From Xanthomonas sp. 3793 (GTDB lineage: Bacteria; Pseudomonadota; Gammaproteobacteria; Xanthomonadales; Xanthomonadaceae), in NCBI RefSeq assembly GCF_024806835.1, contig NZ_JANTYU010000002.1, positions 496,001 to 560,000 of the forward strand: a stretch of 64,000 bases of DNA, read 5' to 3'. The notes under the pieces were generated by a model. The model did no database searches. It worked only from the letters and a program-made list of their open reading frames with translations, and had not been told where the DNA came from. A program made the translations under genes and the position numbers. Positions 25,319 to 35,549 of the stretch are shown here, piece by piece. Position 1 is the stretch's first letter; every line of letters begins with the position of its first letter.

Positions 25319-25637
25319 GATGCGCTGCGGGATGCGTTCATGCGCGCAGTTGCGGTGCCGTTGCTGAGCCGCTCCCATTGAAGATGCCGGCTGCGCAGGC
25401 TGGCCGCTTCGGGCCGGCGCTAAGTCGGCAGATTCCGTCGTGCGACGTACGCGTTGTCCGGCATCCGGGAGGAGGACGGGTGAGCGCAGTCCGTTCGCTG
25501 CGACTGAGTCGACGACGCGCGCAGGGCTCGTCGTCACGCCGGCCGTCGCGGACTGGTCCGGCTCGCTTTCAGTCGTTGGCCGTGCGCGTCGCCGGTCCTG
25601 GCCGACCGCCAATCATCGGCCAGCGAACGCTTGCCCG
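25319..25637. other. Gene-free remainder of the gap before the peptidase gene stop
   Basis: This stretch separates the DUF2147 promoter from the end of the fused permease/peptidase gene. No gene, strong hairpin with T-run or repeat is seen here. Confidence 0.45.
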
Positions 25638-28600
25638 CTATTGCAGCGTCACCCGCTTGCGATTGTCGTCCGGCACCCGGTCGATCAGCTTGTTGTCGGG
25701 ATCGAACCCGGCTTCGATGGGAAGGGCGTCGACGGTCAGGGTAAAGCTGGGCGTGGCGCTGGTGACGTGCTGCCGCCGCAGCGCCAACACCGGCGCCTGC
25801 GCATTCTTGCCGGCGGGCAAACCGTAGATCCCCACTTCGATCCAGTCGTCCATCGGCACCGCATGCTCCTTGCCGCGGCCATCGGCCTGCAACTTGGCCG
25901 CCTGCGTCTGCACGGTCACATCGAAGCGTCCATCCGGGCGCTTGTGGGCCTGTGCGCCAACCACGCGATTGTCGTAAAAGGTGATCTTTTCAAACAGGTC
26001 GGTGATCATTCCCTGCTGGTCCGGGCGTGCCTCGGCACGAATGGCCTGCAACAGCTCGGCCGAGGTGGTGTAAGGCGGCTGCTGAAACGCCTTGGCCTGC
26101 AGGAAACGCTGCAATGCGCGATTGAGCGCCTGCTCGCCGATCTCCTCGCGCAGCCGGTAGAACGCCAGCGAGCCCTTGCGGTAGTGGATGTATTGCTGGT
26201 TCTCCACCCGGTACAGCGGCAGTTCGTCGATGGTTTCGCCGCCGCGGCCCTCCAGATAGCGGTCCAGTTCGTACTTGAGGAAGCGACGCATGTGCGCACG
26301 CCCGTACTCGCGCTCCATCACCATCAACGCCGAGTACTGCGCCAGCGATTCGGACAGCACCGTGGCGCCCTGCACATTCGCACCGATCACCTGATGCGCC
26401 CACCATTGGTGCGCCACTTCATGCGCGGTGACGTAGAACACGTAGTCGATGTCGTCCTTGTCGCGCAGGTCGGCGATGAAACCGATCGATTCGGAATAAG
26501 GAATGGTATTGGCGAACGACTGCGCAAACCCCGCATAGCCCGGAAACTCGATGATGCGCACCTGGTGATGCTGGTACGCAGTGAAATTGGCCTCGTAATA
26601 GGCCAGCGATTTCTGCACGCCTTCGATCATGCGTTGCACGTTGTACGGGTGCTTGGGGTCGTAATAGATCTCGATCGGAATCTTGTTGTAATAGGCCTTG
26701 CGCACCTGCCAGCGCGCCGACAGGTAGGCATAGAAGTTCAGCATCGGGCGATCCATTACATAGCGGAAGCAGCGCCTGCCAGCCTGCCGGAATTGCTTCT
26801 GCAGATAGCCCGGCGCCAGCGCGATCTGGTCCGGTGCGGTGCAGATGGTGCTGGCGAAGCTGAGCCAGTCGGCATCGTCGCTGACGTAGGTGTTGGCGCG
26901 TGCGGCCTGGTCTTCCAGTTTAGGCATGCGCGTGGGCTCGCCCAACCCACGCTTGCGGCGGTCGTTGCGGTCGGTGATCTCGGTTTGGCTGTTGTAGCCG
27001 AACCAGGGCAAGACCTGGCTGTTGAAGAAGCTGCCGTTGGCGACCAGATCGGTCTGTGCCTGCCCGGCGGTAATGCCATGCGGGTGCTGGTCCACGCGGA
27101 AGCGGAACACGCGCTCCTGGCCGGGTTGCAGCGGTGTGTGCAGGCGATAGATGCGGTAACCGGCCGGTACATCGTGCGTGATCAGCGTCTGCCCGCCCAG
27201 ATCTACCTGCACCAGGCTGCGGTCGCCGGTACTGCCTTGCATGCCGATGTGCACGTCGCTGATCGGCGTGGGGTGGGTGTTGCGCACGGTCCAGGTGGCA
27301 TCGATGACGACCGATTGCGTTTCCGGATGCAGGTCGACATGGTTATCCACGGCAATGATGCGCGGCTGCGGCAGGTCCCGGTACTTGCCGTACTCGCGCT
27401 CGTAGCGCGCTTGCAGGTCCAGCTGCTGCTCTGGCGACAGGAAGCTGTTGTAGACGTTGGTGTTCCAGTACAGCCAGCCGCCGACCGCTGCGAAGCCGAG
27501 CAGGGTGACCGCCAGGGCCGCACCGGTCGGGCTGCGCAGGCGCTGCAACGCCAGCCGCAGACGTTGGCGCACACCGTGGCCAACGCCACGCGGCCAGAAC
27601 GCCGAAGACAGCAACAGCAGGGCCAGCAGGAACAGGCCCCAATAGCCCTGGAACCACAACTGGCCGGGCAGGAAGTGGCCGTAGCCGTTCATGTCCGAAT
27701 ATGGCGCGTTGGGCCAGCCGCCGAAGGTGTAGAGGTTCTGGGTGTAGTCGAGCATCGACAGCGCCGATTGACCGATCAGCACCAGCATCAGCAGCGCATA
27801 GCCGACGAACTTGTTGTTGCTCAACACCTGCAGCGCCAGCGCCATGCCGCCCATCAGCACATACAGCACCGAGCCCAGCGCCAGCGTCTTGAGATACAGC
27901 AGTGGCTCGATGCTGGTATAGCCACGGCCAAGCTGCAGCGCGATCGCGGTCAACGCGCCGGCGAGCTGGAAGCTGGCGATCACCGCCAGCAAGGCCACAA
28001 ACTTGCCCAGCAGGGGAACCCAGTCCGGCACCGGCATGGCATCGGTGATGCCGTCGATGCGGTTGCTGCGTTCTTTCCACACCAGTTCGCCGGCATAGAA
28101 CAGCACCACGATGATCAGCAGAAAGCTGTAGCTGTTCTGCAGCGCCTGCAGCATCAACGAGGTGACCGGCAGCACGGCGGTACCGTAAAGGCGCGCAGTG
28201 AACAGTGCGGTCGGAATGAAATTGGCCAGGCCCAGCATCAGCAGCACTACGAACGGCGCGCTGCTCAGCACGCCGAGCGTGTCGAAACGGATCTGGCGCA
28301 GCAGTTGCTGAAACGCGGTGGTAGCCGCGAAGGCGGGTGTCACGGTGAGGCGGGTGGTGGTGACGCGCACGCTGGCTGCCGGTGCGCTGGTGGATGCAGC
28401 AGGCACCGCTCCGCGTCGACGACGCGTGCCGCTACGTTCGGTGCGGAACAGTGCGAAGGTCGCAGCGAACAACAGCCCGCTCATGCCCAGCCAGAGGGCG
28501 CGATTGGCGAGCAGGTAACCGGTCAACGGAGGAAGCTGCAGGTTGCGTTGTTCGGCCGACCAATAGCGCAATGTCTGCGACAGTGCGCGGATGCCGAGTG

Positions 28601-29228
28601 GATCGGACAGGGTCGCGAGCCAGACGTTGTCCAGATCGGCCAGCAGTGCACGGCTCACGCCGTACAGCACGAAGAACACGATCACGCCGATATAGACCCA
28701 CAGGATGCTGCGCGTGGTCACCGCCAGCACTGACAGCAACGCGGTGGTGAACAGCAGGTTGGGCAGCACCAGCACCAGCAGCGACCACAGATAGGGCAAC
28801 ACGGCGACCGGACCCAACCGCGCCTGGTCGATCCAGGGCATGAACTGCGCCATGAACATGCCCAGCGCGATCACCAGATACATCACCGTGCCGGCGATCA
28901 ATGCCGCACCGATGCGGCCGACCAGGTAATCGCGGCGGCGCACCGGTGTGGAGAACACCAGCTCGGCGGTGCCCAGGTCGAAGTCCCGCAGCAAGGCGTT
29001 GCTGACGAACAGAGTGGTCACCAGCAGGCCGAGCAGGCTGAAAAGGCTCAGCAGCGTGGCGATCACGGTCGGCGCATTGCGCAGCACGTTGCCGATGCCG
29101 CCGCCGATCTGCACCGCATCGCTGGAGAGTGCGGCGAAGGCCAGCAAGGCGTACAGCGCGGCCAGCAACCACAGGAAGGGCGAGCGCAGTTGCTCGCGCA
29201 GCTCGAAGCGCAGGAACGCCAGGATCAT
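25638..29228 (-). CDS. Fusion of ABC-2 type permease and M1-like metallopeptidase
   Basis: 1196 residues. The first 580 or so hold two six-helix ABC-2 permease modules (LRFELREQLRSPFLWLLAALYALLAF, FDLGTAELVFSTPVRRRDYLVG; second module from about 310, LFYAGELVWKERSNRIDGITDAMP). The rest is a periplasmic M1-type peptidase domain with the zinc motif HEVAH (about 937-941), the downstream Glu in LSESLAQYS, a conserved YSESIGF and a Trp-rich active-site helix QWWAHQ. The Glu lies 20 residues after the second His, one more than in classical M1 enzymes. The ATPase gene directly upstream (12-bp gap) completes an ABC transporter. Substrate unknown; a peptide or bacteriocin processing and export role is inference. 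Confidence 0.93.
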   Translation of the reverse strand: MILAFLRFELREQLRSPFLWLLAALYALLAFAALSSDAVQIGGGIGNVLRNAPTVIATLLSLFSLLGLLVTTLFVSNALLRDFDLGTAELVFSTPVRRRDYLVGRIGAALIAGTVMYLVIALGMFMAQFMPWIDQARLGPVAVLPYLWSLLVLVLPNLLFTTALLSVLAVTTRSILWVYIGVIVFFVLYGVSRALLADLDNVWLATLSDPLGIRALSQTLRYWSAEQRNLQLPPLTGYLLANRALWLGMSGLLFAATFALFRTERSGTRRRRGAVPAASTSAPAASVRVTTTRLTVTPAFAATTAFQQLLRQIRFDTLGVLSSAPFVVLLMLGLANFIPTALFTARLYGTAVLPVTSLMLQALQNSYSFLLIIVVLFYAGELVWKERSNRIDGITDAMPVPDWVPLLGKFVALLAVIASFQLAGALTAIALQLGRGYTSIEPLLYLKTLALGSVLYVLMGGMALALQVLSNNKFVGYALLMLVLIGQSALSMLDYTQNLYTFGGWPNAPYSDMNGYGHFLPGQLWFQGYWGLFLLALLLLSSAFWPRGVGHGVRQRLRLALQRLRSPTGAALAVTLLGFAAVGGWLYWNTNVYNSFLSPEQQLDLQARYEREYGKYRDLPQPRIIAVDNHVDLHPETQSVVIDATWTVRNTHPTPISDVHIGMQGSTGDRSLVQVDLGGQTLITHDVPAGYRIYRLHTPLQPGQERVFRFRVDQHPHGITAGQAQTDLVANGSFFNSQVLPWFGYNSQTEITDRNDRRKRGLGEPTRMPKLEDQAARANTYVSDDADWLSFASTICTAPDQIALAPGYLQKQFRQAGRRCFRYVMDRPMLNFYAYLSARWQVRKAYYNKIPIEIYYDPKHPYNVQRMIEGVQKSLAYYEANFTAYQHHQVRIIEFPGYAGFAQSFANTIPYSESIGFIADLRDKDDIDYVFYVTAHEVAHQWWAHQVIGANVQGATVLSESLAQYSALMVMEREYGRAHMRRFLKYELDRYLEGRGGETIDELPLYRVENQQYIHYRKGSLAFYRLREEIGEQALNRALQRFLQAKAFQQPPYTTSAELLQAIRAEARPDQQGMITDLFEKITFYDNRVVGAQAHKRPDGRFDVTVQTQAAKLQADGRGKEHAVPMDDWIEVGIYGLPAGKNAQAPVLALRRQHVTSATPSFTLTVDALPIEAGFDPDNKLIDRVPDDNRKRVTLQ

Positions 29229-29240
29229 CGCAACGCTCCG

Positions 29241-30134
29241 TCAGGCGGCCAGCGCTTGCTTGCGCAGGCGCTGGAAATAGACATCCTCAAGATCGGGAGC
29301 GACCTGCTCGAAGCCGGGCTCCGGGCAATCGGTACTGAACACGTGGATCACCGGGTGGCCGGCGATCAGGCGCGTGGACAACACGGTGAAACGTGCTTCG
29401 TAATCGGGCAAGGCCTGCTTGCTGACCTGCTTGCGCCAGACCTGCTGATGCAGCATGTCGATCGCATCGACGGGCCGCCCGGTCAGCAGCACCTGGCCCT
29501 TGTTCATGATGGCCATCGTCGGGCAGAGGTCGGTGACGTCTTCGACGATATGGGTGGACAGGATCACCACCACGTTCTCGCCGATTTCGGCCAGCAGGTT
29601 CAAAAAGCGGTTGCGCTCTTCCGGATCCAGCCCGGCGGTGGGCTCATCGACGATGACCAGTTGCGGATCGCCCAGCAGTGCCTGCGCGATGCCGAAGCGC
29701 TGGCGCATGCCGCCGGAATAGGTGCCGAGCTTGCGCTTGCGCGCATCCCACAGATTGACCTGCTGCAACAGCCGCTCGACCACCTCCTTGCGTTGGGCGC
29801 GATCGGTGAGCCCCTTGAGCACGGCGAAGTGATCGAGCATGTCCAGCGCGCTCACCTTCGGGTACACGCCGAAATCCTGCGGCAGATAGCCCAGCCGGCG
29901 CCGCAACGCGTCCTTGTCGGCGAGCACGTCGATGCTGCTGCCATCGGCACCGGTCAGGCTGACGCTGCCCGAGTCCGGCTCCTGCAGCGTGGCCAGCGTG
30001 CGCATCAGCGACGATTTGCCGGCGCCGTTTGGCCCGAGCAGTCCGAACATGCCGCGAGGAATGTCCAGCGTGACGCCTTGCAGCGCATGCACGCCATTGG
30101 CATAGGTCTTGGACAACGCACGGATCTGCAGCAT
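29241..30134 (-). CDS. ABC transporter ATPase partner of the permease-peptidase
   Basis: 297 residues from ATG 30134. Walker A GPNGAGKSSLMRTL, Q-loop LGYLPQDFGVYP, signature TYSGGMRQRFGIAQALLGDPQ, Walker B LVIVDEPTAGLDPEERN and the switch His in LSTHIVEDV are all intact. The DrrA/CcmA-like C-terminal tail (about residues 220-297) is extended with beta segments. It powers the ABC-2 permease module encoded immediately downstream. Translation of the two genes is coupled closely (12-bp spacing). Confidence 0.95.
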   Translation of the reverse strand: MLQIRALSKTYANGVHALQGVTLDIPRGMFGLLGPNGAGKSSLMRTLATLQEPDSGSVSLTGADGSSIDVLADKDALRRRLGYLPQDFGVYPKVSALDMLDHFAVLKGLTDRAQRKEVVERLLQQVNLWDARKRKLGTYSGGMRQRFGIAQALLGDPQLVIVDEPTAGLDPEERNRFLNLLAEIGENVVVILSTHIVEDVTDLCPTMAIMNKGQVLLTGRPVDAIDMLHQQVWRKQVSKQALPDYEARFTVLSTRLIAGHPVIHVFSTDCPEPGFEQVAPDLEDVYFQRLRKQALAA

Positions 30135-30278
30135 GGACGGCTCCTGTGTCCTGGGGTGGTTCGATCTTCACGACGTTGCCGCATCGCCACATCCGCCGGA
30201 AGTCACGGCGACGATCGACTACAGCTGTTCGACGTGACCGTGCGGCGGATGTGACCGAACCCGCCGGCGCCGCTGCGC

Positions 30279-30668
30279 TCAGCCCACCTCGTACAGCTCC
30301 AGCGGCAAGTCGTCCGGGTCGGCGAAGAAGGTGAAGCGGCGGCCGGTGTACTCGTCGATGCGGATGTCCTCGGTGGCCACGCCATGCGCAGCGAGATGCG
30401 CCACGGCCGCGTCCAGATCCTCGACACGGAAGGCGAGATGGCGCAGGCCGCGTGCTTCCGGGCGGCTGGGGCGCAGCGGTGCGGCGGGAAACGAGAACAG
30501 CTCGATCTGGCCGCCATCGGGCAGTGCCAGGTCCAGCTTCCAGGAAGCGCGCGCCTGCCGGTAATGCTCATCGAGCACCCGCAGGCCGAGGATGTCGCAG
30601 TAGAACGTTTTGGAGACCGCGTAGTCGCCGGCGATGATCGCCACGTGGTGGATGCCGGCCAGCTTCAT
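30279..30668 (-). CDS. VOC family metalloprotein (YaeR-like)
   Basis: 129 residues from ATG 30668. Two beta-alpha-beta-beta-beta repeats are visible: IHHVAIIAGDYAVSKTFYCDILGLRVLDEHYR, then LRHLAFRVEDLDAAVAHLAAHGV and FTFFADPDDLPLELYE. Candidate metal ligands are the first His (HHVAI), Glu in QIELFSF, His in RHLAF and the C-terminal Glu in LELYE, as in glyoxalase I-type VOC proteins. The closest pattern is E. coli YaeR, whose substrate is unknown. Upstream is a divergent gap shared with mmuP. Confidence 0.9.
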   Translation of the reverse strand: MKLAGIHHVAIIAGDYAVSKTFYCDILGLRVLDEHYRQARASWKLDLALPDGGQIELFSFPAAPLRPSRPEARGLRHLAFRVEDLDAAVAHLAAHGVATEDIRIDEYTGRRFTFFADPDDLPLELYEVG

Positions 30669-31047
30669 GCCGCGCCTCGCACGCGTTGCGGACGCTGGCG
30701 CTGCCCGGTGGCGAGCAGGGATGCACGGAGCGTGGTGACAGCGCTCGGGGCTGTGAGACGTGCCGGCAGCCGGGATGCGCTCCAGCGCTGCGTCTGCGCT
30801 GCCGTGCGTGTGTGCAGATGATGTGGCATGGCAACAGTCCGGATGAGCAGTCGCGAGGATACCCTCGGTAGCGCCCGGGCGTGTCGTGCAGGCCGGGCCG
30901 GGCGCGAAGCATGCGTGGGCCGATCGTGGGCGCGACCTGCCGCATGGCATCCCGCAATACCTGGTTGCGCGTCACGCCTGGCCACTGCATGGCTGTGCTC
31001 GCCTGCGCGCGCATGGCAGGATGCGCTGCCACCGATCAGACACGCCG
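30669..31047. other. Divergent regulatory gap between VOC gene and mmuP
   Basis: 379 bp with no supported gene. Both genes start outward from it. I looked for a SAM or SAH riboswitch ahead of mmuPM and saw none; no regulator site could be identified. Confidence 0.45.
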
Positions 31048-32445
31048 ATGCCCGAGCCGTCGTCCAACGCCGCACCGCAATTCCAGCGCAGCATGCAGGT
31101 GCACCATCTGGTGATGCTCTCGCTGGGCGGGGTCATCGGCACCGGGCTGTTCTTCAACACCGGCTACATCATTGCCAGCACCGGTGCGTTGGGCACGGTG
31201 ATCGCCTACCTGATCGGTGCGCTGGCGGTGTATCTGGTGATGCAATGCCTGGGCGAACTGGCGGTGGCGATGCCGCAGACCGGTGCCTTCCATGTGTATG
31301 CGGCGCGCTACCTTGGCCCGGCCACCGGGTACGTGGTGGCGTGGTTGTACTGGCTGACCTGGACGGTGGCGCTGGGTTCGAGCCTGACCGCTGCGGCGTT
31401 CTGCATGCAGTACTGGTTTCCGCACACGCCGACGTGGCCGTGGTGCCTGCTGTTCTGCGCGCTGATCTTCGGCCTGAACACGGTGTCGGCGCGCTGGTTT
31501 GCCGAGGGCGAGTTCTGGTTTTCGTTGATCAAGGTGATCACGATCCTGGTGTTCATCCTGCTGGGTGGCGCGGCGGTGATCGGCCTGCTTCCGTTGGCCG
31601 ATGGCTCGCCCGCGCCCGGGCTGCGCCATTTGCGTGCCGATGGCTGGTTTGCGCAAGGCACGCTGCCGATACTGATGACGATGGTGGCGGTGAATTTCGC
31701 CTTCTCCGGCACCGAATTGATCGGCGTTGCCGCAGGCGAAACCGCGCAGCCGGCGCGTGCGATTCCGCTGGCGATCCGCACCACATTGATACGGCTGGTG
31801 GTGTTGTTTGTCGGCACGGTGCTGGTGCTGGCCGCGCTGCTGCCGGCCGAGCAGGCGGCGGTAGACACCAGTCCGTTCGTGCGCGCGTTCGAGTTGCTGG
31901 GTATCCCGTATGCGGCCGACATCTTGAATGCGGTGATCCTGACCGCGATCCTGTCGGCGGCCAATTCCGGCCTGTATGCGGCCGCACGCATGCTGTGGTC
32001 GCTGGCCAACGAGGGCACGCTGCCGGCGCGGCTGGCACGCCTGACAAAGCGCGGCATTCCCTTGCCGGCTTTGCTGTTGAGCATGTTGGGCGGCCTGTTG
32101 GCGCTGCTCACCGGCGTCTACGCGGCCGATACCGTGTTCGTGGCGATTTCGGCAGTATCGGGTTTTGCGGTGGTGGTGGTGTGGCTGAGCATCTGCGCCT
32201 CGCACTATTTTTTTCGGCGCCAGTTGTTGCGCGACGGCATCGCAGTAGAGACATTGGCCTATCGCGCGCCGTGGTATCCGTGGACGCCGATCCTGGGCTT
32301 TACGCTATGCCTGCTGGCCTGTGTCGGCTTGGCATTCGATCCGCAGCAGCGCATCGCGCTGTGGTGCGGGATCCCGTTCGTGGCACTGTGCTATGGCGCC
32401 TATGCACTGACCCGATGGCTCGCAGCCAGGAGACTGCACGTATGA
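31048..32445 (+). CDS. mmuP: S-methylmethionine permease (APC family)
   Basis: 465 residues from ATG 31048, twelve membrane helices. Amino acid permease signatures: [22 protein letters not shown] (helix 1), [51 protein letters not shown] and [20 protein letters not shown]. Pairing with mmuM (4-bp ATGA overlap) identifies the S-methylmethionine role; by sequence alone it is an APC-type amino acid permease. The longer frame upstream back to 30886 reads as non-membrane sequence and is not used. Plants export S-methylmethionine in phloem, so this supplies sulfur to a plant-associated bacterium. Confidence 0.9.
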   Translation: MPEPSSNAAPQFQRSMQVHHLVMLSLGGVIGTGLFFNTGYIIASTGALGTVIAYLIGALAVYLVMQCLGELAVAMPQTGAFHVYAARYLGPATGYVVAWLYWLTWTVALGSSLTAAAFCMQYWFPHTPTWPWCLLFCALIFGLNTVSARWFAEGEFWFSLIKVITILVFILLGGAAVIGLLPLADGSPAPGLRHLRADGWFAQGTLPILMTMVAVNFAFSGTELIGVAAGETAQPARAIPLAIRTTLIRLVVLFVGTVLVLAALLPAEQAAVDTSPFVRAFELLGIPYAADILNAVILTAILSAANSGLYAAARMLWSLANEGTLPARLARLTKRGIPLPALLLSMLGGLLALLTGVYAADTVFVAISAVSGFAVVVVWLSICASHYFFRRQLLRDGIAVETLAYRAPWYPWTPILGFTLCLLACVGLAFDPQQRIALWCGIPFVALCYGAYALTRWLAARRLHV

Positions 32446-33404
32446 CGACACTTCCCCGCCAGCCGCGCGTGGATGCGCCTTTCAGTGCGGCGCTCCAGCA
32501 CGATGGGTATGTGCTGCTGGATGGCGCGCTTGCCACCGAGCTGGAGCAACGCGGCTGCGATCTCAACGATGCGCTGTGGTCGGCGCGCGTGCTGATGGAG
32601 CAACCGGAGCTGATCTATCAGGTGCATCGCGACTACTTCGCTGCCGGCGCGCAGTGCGCGATCACCGCCAGCTACCAGGCCACGCCGCTGGGCTTTGCGG
32701 CGCGCGGGCTGGATCTGGCGCAGTCGCAGGTGCTGATCGCGCGCAGCGTGGCACTGGCTGCGCAGGCGCGTGCCGATCATCTGCAGATGCAACCGCAGGA
32801 CGCGCCGTTGTGGGTGGCGGGTTCGGTCGGGCCGTACGGCGCCTATCTGGCCGATGGTTCGGAATACCGCGGCGACTATGCGTTGCCATTGGCGCAATTG
32901 ATGGACTTCCATCGCCCGCGCATCGCCGCGCTGGCAGCGGCGGGCGTGGATGTGCTGGCCTGCGAGACGCTGCCCTCGGCGAACGAGATCGTGGCGTTAC
33001 GTCTGCTGCTGGAAGAGTTCCCGCAATTGCATGCGTGGTTCTCCTTCACTTTGCGCGATGCCGACCATCTGAGCGATGGCACGCCGCTGGCGCAGGTGAT
33101 TCCGGCGCTGGATGCCTGCGTGCAGGTGATCGCGGTGGGGATCAACTGCATCGCGCTGGATCGGGTCACCGCCGCATTGCAGAGCCTGTCGGCGCTGACC
33201 GCCTTGCCGTTGGTGGTGTATCCCAACTCCGGCGAGCACTACGATGCTGGCGACAAGCGCTGGCATGCTGGCGATGCGCCGGCCTGCAGCCTGGCAGACC
33301 AGCACGCGCAGTGGCTGGCTGCAGGCGCGCGCCTGATCGGCGGCTGCTGCCGCACCACGCCGCGCGACATTGCAGCGCTGGCAGCCGCACGCGTGGCGGG
33401 ATGA
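32442..33404 (+). CDS. mmuM: Homocysteine S-methyltransferase
   Basis: 320 residues from ATG 32442. The betaine-homocysteine methyltransferase fold is shown by [67 protein letters not shown] (first zinc Cys), [12 protein letters not shown] and [11 protein letters not shown] (the two further zinc Cys). It methylates homocysteine with S-methylmethionine or SAM to form methionine. Overlap with mmuP means coupled translation. It is convergent with the DUF885 gene 195 bp away. Confidence 0.95.
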   Translation: MTTLPRQPRVDAPFSAALQHDGYVLLDGALATELEQRGCDLNDALWSARVLMEQPELIYQVHRDYFAAGAQCAITASYQATPLGFAARGLDLAQSQVLIARSVALAAQARADHLQMQPQDAPLWVAGSVGPYGAYLADGSEYRGDYALPLAQLMDFHRPRIAALAAAGVDVLACETLPSANEIVALRLLLEEFPQLHAWFSFTLRDADHLSDGTPLAQVIPALDACVQVIAVGINCIALDRVTAALQSLSALTALPLVVYPNSGEHYDAGDKRWHAGDAPACSLADQHAQWLAAGARLIGGCCRTTPRDIAALAAARVAG

Positions 33405-33599
33405 ACGCAGCCGGTAAAGCGGCGGCGTTCATCGCAGGGCAGGGCGTCGGGCGGACCGGTCAGCCGCGTGTGTGCCGCTGGCAGACGCTGGCGCGGCGTC
33501 AGGTAGCCTGCGCCTTGGGCGATGCCCACAGGTGACGCGCCTGGTCCGGAGCGCGTGACCTGCAGTGGCTTGACGACCGTGATGCCGCGCCAGGTCGCC

Positions 33600-35549
33600 T
33601 CACCCTTTTTGCGTTGCGATCCAGCGCTGGATCTTGTCCTGCAGGATCTCCAGCGGCACCGAGCCATCCTTGAGTACTTCGGTATGGAAGGCACGGACGT
33701 CGAAGCGCGGCCCCAGCTCGCGCTGCGCCTGCTCGCGCAGCTGCGCGATCTTCATCTCGCCGACCTTGTAGGCCAGCGCCTGGCCGGGGATGGCCATGTA
33801 GCGGTCGACTTCGGCTTCGGCATCGGTGCGGCTCATCGCCGAGTTGTCCAGCATGTAGTCGATGGCCTGGGCCCGCGTCCAGCCCTTGCTGTGCAGGCCG
33901 GTATCGGCAACCAGCCGGATCGAGCGCCACAATGCGTTTTGCAGGTAGCCGTAGTAGTTGTAGGGGTCCTGATACAGCCCCAACTCGCGCCCCAGCGATT
34001 CGGCGTACAGCCCCCAGCCCTCGATGTAGGCGGTCTCGCCTCCGAGGCGGCGGAACTTGGGCAGGTCGGTCAGCTGCTGCTGCAGCCCGAGCTGGTAGTG
34101 GTGGCCCGGAATCGCTTCGTGCAGGTACAGGCTCTCCGCTTCCCAGGTCTTGCGCGAGGGCAGGTCGGAGGTATTGACGTAGAAGATGCCCGGGGTGCCG
34201 CCATTGCTGCCGGTGACGCTGGGACGCATGTACGAGCCGCTGGCTGCCGATTGCGCGCGCTGCGGTTCCACCGCGCGTACTTCCAGCTCCGGAATGCCCT
34301 GCAGGGCGAACAGCCGCGGCACTGCGCCTTGCACGCGCCCCTGCAGGCCACGGTAATACCCCAGCAGCTCGGTGTCGCTGCGGAAGCCGAAGCGCTTGTC
34401 GGTCTGCATGAACTTGTAGAACTTGGGCAGGTTGCCGCGGAACTTGACCTGCTTGGTCAGCGCGGTGATCTCGCCCTGCAGGCGCGCGACCTCCTCCAGC
34501 CCGATCTGGTGGATCTGCTCCGGGCTCAGGTCGGAGGTGGTGCTTTGCCGCACGTCATAGGCGTACCACGCCGCGCCATTGGGCAGCGCGGCCAGGCCGT
34601 CGCTGTCGCGGCAGGCGGGCAGGTATTCGGTGGCGATGAAACCGCGCAGCGCGCGATAGGCCGGCAGGATGCGCACTTCGATCAGCCGCTTGTACTCGGC
34701 GGTGAGGCGCTGCTTGTCGGCCTCGGGGATGTCGGCCGGCAGGTTGCGGATCGGCCCCCAGAACAGGCTGTCTTCGGCGCTGCGCGCGATGATCGCATCC
34801 AGCTGCGGCAACACCTTCTGCATCAGTACCTTGGGCTGCACCACGCCGGCCTGCATGCCGGCGCGCATGTTGGTGATGGCCTGATCGAACAGGTCGGGAA
34901 TGCCCAGCGCACGCCGCGACCAGTTGTCGTAATCCTTGACCGTCTTGAACGGCTGCGCGCCGGTGCCCGAGCCCAGCACCACCGTAATGCTGGCGATGTT
35001 GTAGAACTGGTTGATCGGTAGCATCCAGCTGGGGAACTGCTCGGCTGCCAGGGCGCTGCGCGCATCGCGCACGAAGATCTGGTAGCTGAGCAGGTCCTGC
35101 CCGCTCAGACCGTCCGGCCCCAGTGCTTCGGCCTTGCCCAGCCACAGCACGGTGAAATCGTGCGACTGCTGGCGGAACGCCGGCGACAGGAAGTTGGGCA
35201 GCTGGTCGTTGTAGCGGGTCTCGCCCTGGAAGGTGGCCTGCAGCGGGTTGAGCTTGAGCGAAGCGTCCCAGTACTGGTCGTAGAGCAGGTTGAGTTGCTG
35301 CGCCTTGGTCAGCACCACCGGTGCGGCCACTGCGCGCGGCCTGGCCTTGGCGGCCTTGCTGCCTTTGGCCGTCTTGGAGGCCTTGGCCGCCGGCTTGGTG
35401 GTCTTCTTGCCTTTGCTCGCCTTCGCGCGCGTCTGCGTGGTCTGTGCCTTGGCGGTCTTCTTCTTGGCCGCATCGGCGGGCGCTGCCACTGACAGGCTCA
35501 ACACGGCGGCGAGGGCCAGCGACAGCAGGCGGGAAAAGCTGAGGGGCAT
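33600..35549 (-). CDS. DUF885 family exported metalloprotein with Lys/Ala-rich tail
   Basis: 649 residues from ATG 35549 with a signal peptide (MPLSFSRLLSLALAAVLSLSVAAPADA). Residues about 28-80 are a Lys/Ala/Thr-rich low-complexity stretch (AKKKTAKAQTTQTRAKASKG, then KTAKGSKAAKARPRA). The DUF885 domain follows, with the metal motif HEAIPGHHYQ (His477, Glu478, His482-483) and EGWGLYAESLG. DUF885 proteins are predicted zinc metallopeptidases or lipases in the periplasm; activity is not established. The basic tail is unusual and may contact LPS, peptidoglycan or nucleic acid. Monocistronic. Confidence 0.9.
   Translation of the reverse strand: MPLSFSRLLSLALAAVLSLSVAAPADAAKKKTAKAQTTQTRAKASKGKKTTKPAAKASKTAKGSKAAKARPRAVAAPVVLTKAQQLNLLYDQYWDASLKLNPLQATFQGETRYNDQLPNFLSPAFRQQSHDFTVLWLGKAEALGPDGLSGQDLLSYQIFVRDARSALAAEQFPSWMLPINQFYNIASITVVLGSGTGAQPFKTVKDYDNWSRRALGIPDLFDQAITNMRAGMQAGVVQPKVLMQKVLPQLDAIIARSAEDSLFWGPIRNLPADIPEADKQRLTAEYKRLIEVRILPAYRALRGFIATEYLPACRDSDGLAALPNGAAWYAYDVRQSTTSDLSPEQIHQIGLEEVARLQGEITALTKQVKFRGNLPKFYKFMQTDKRFGFRSDTELLGYYRGLQGRVQGAVPRLFALQGIPELEVRAVEPQRAQSAASGSYMRPSVTGSNGGTPGIFYVNTSDLPSRKTWEAESLYLHEAIPGHHYQLGLQQQLTDLPKFRRLGGETAYIEGWGLYAESLGRELGLYQDPYNYYGYLQNALWRSIRLVADTGLHSKGWTRAQAIDYMLDNSAMSRTDAEAEVDRYMAIPGQALAYKVGEMKIAQLREQAQRELGPRFDVRAFHTEVLKDGSVPLEILQDKIQRWIATQKG

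Noticed and set aside
25440..28733. A 1097-residue open frame on the plus strand
   Set aside because: It runs antisense to the permease-peptidase gene, is rich in His/Gln/Arg from reversed codons of a GC-rich gene and has no domain. It is a shadow frame.
30669..31047. SAM or SAH riboswitch upstream of mmuPM
   Set aside because: I could not find the conserved core of either class; only ordinary GC-rich sequence with small hairpins is seen.
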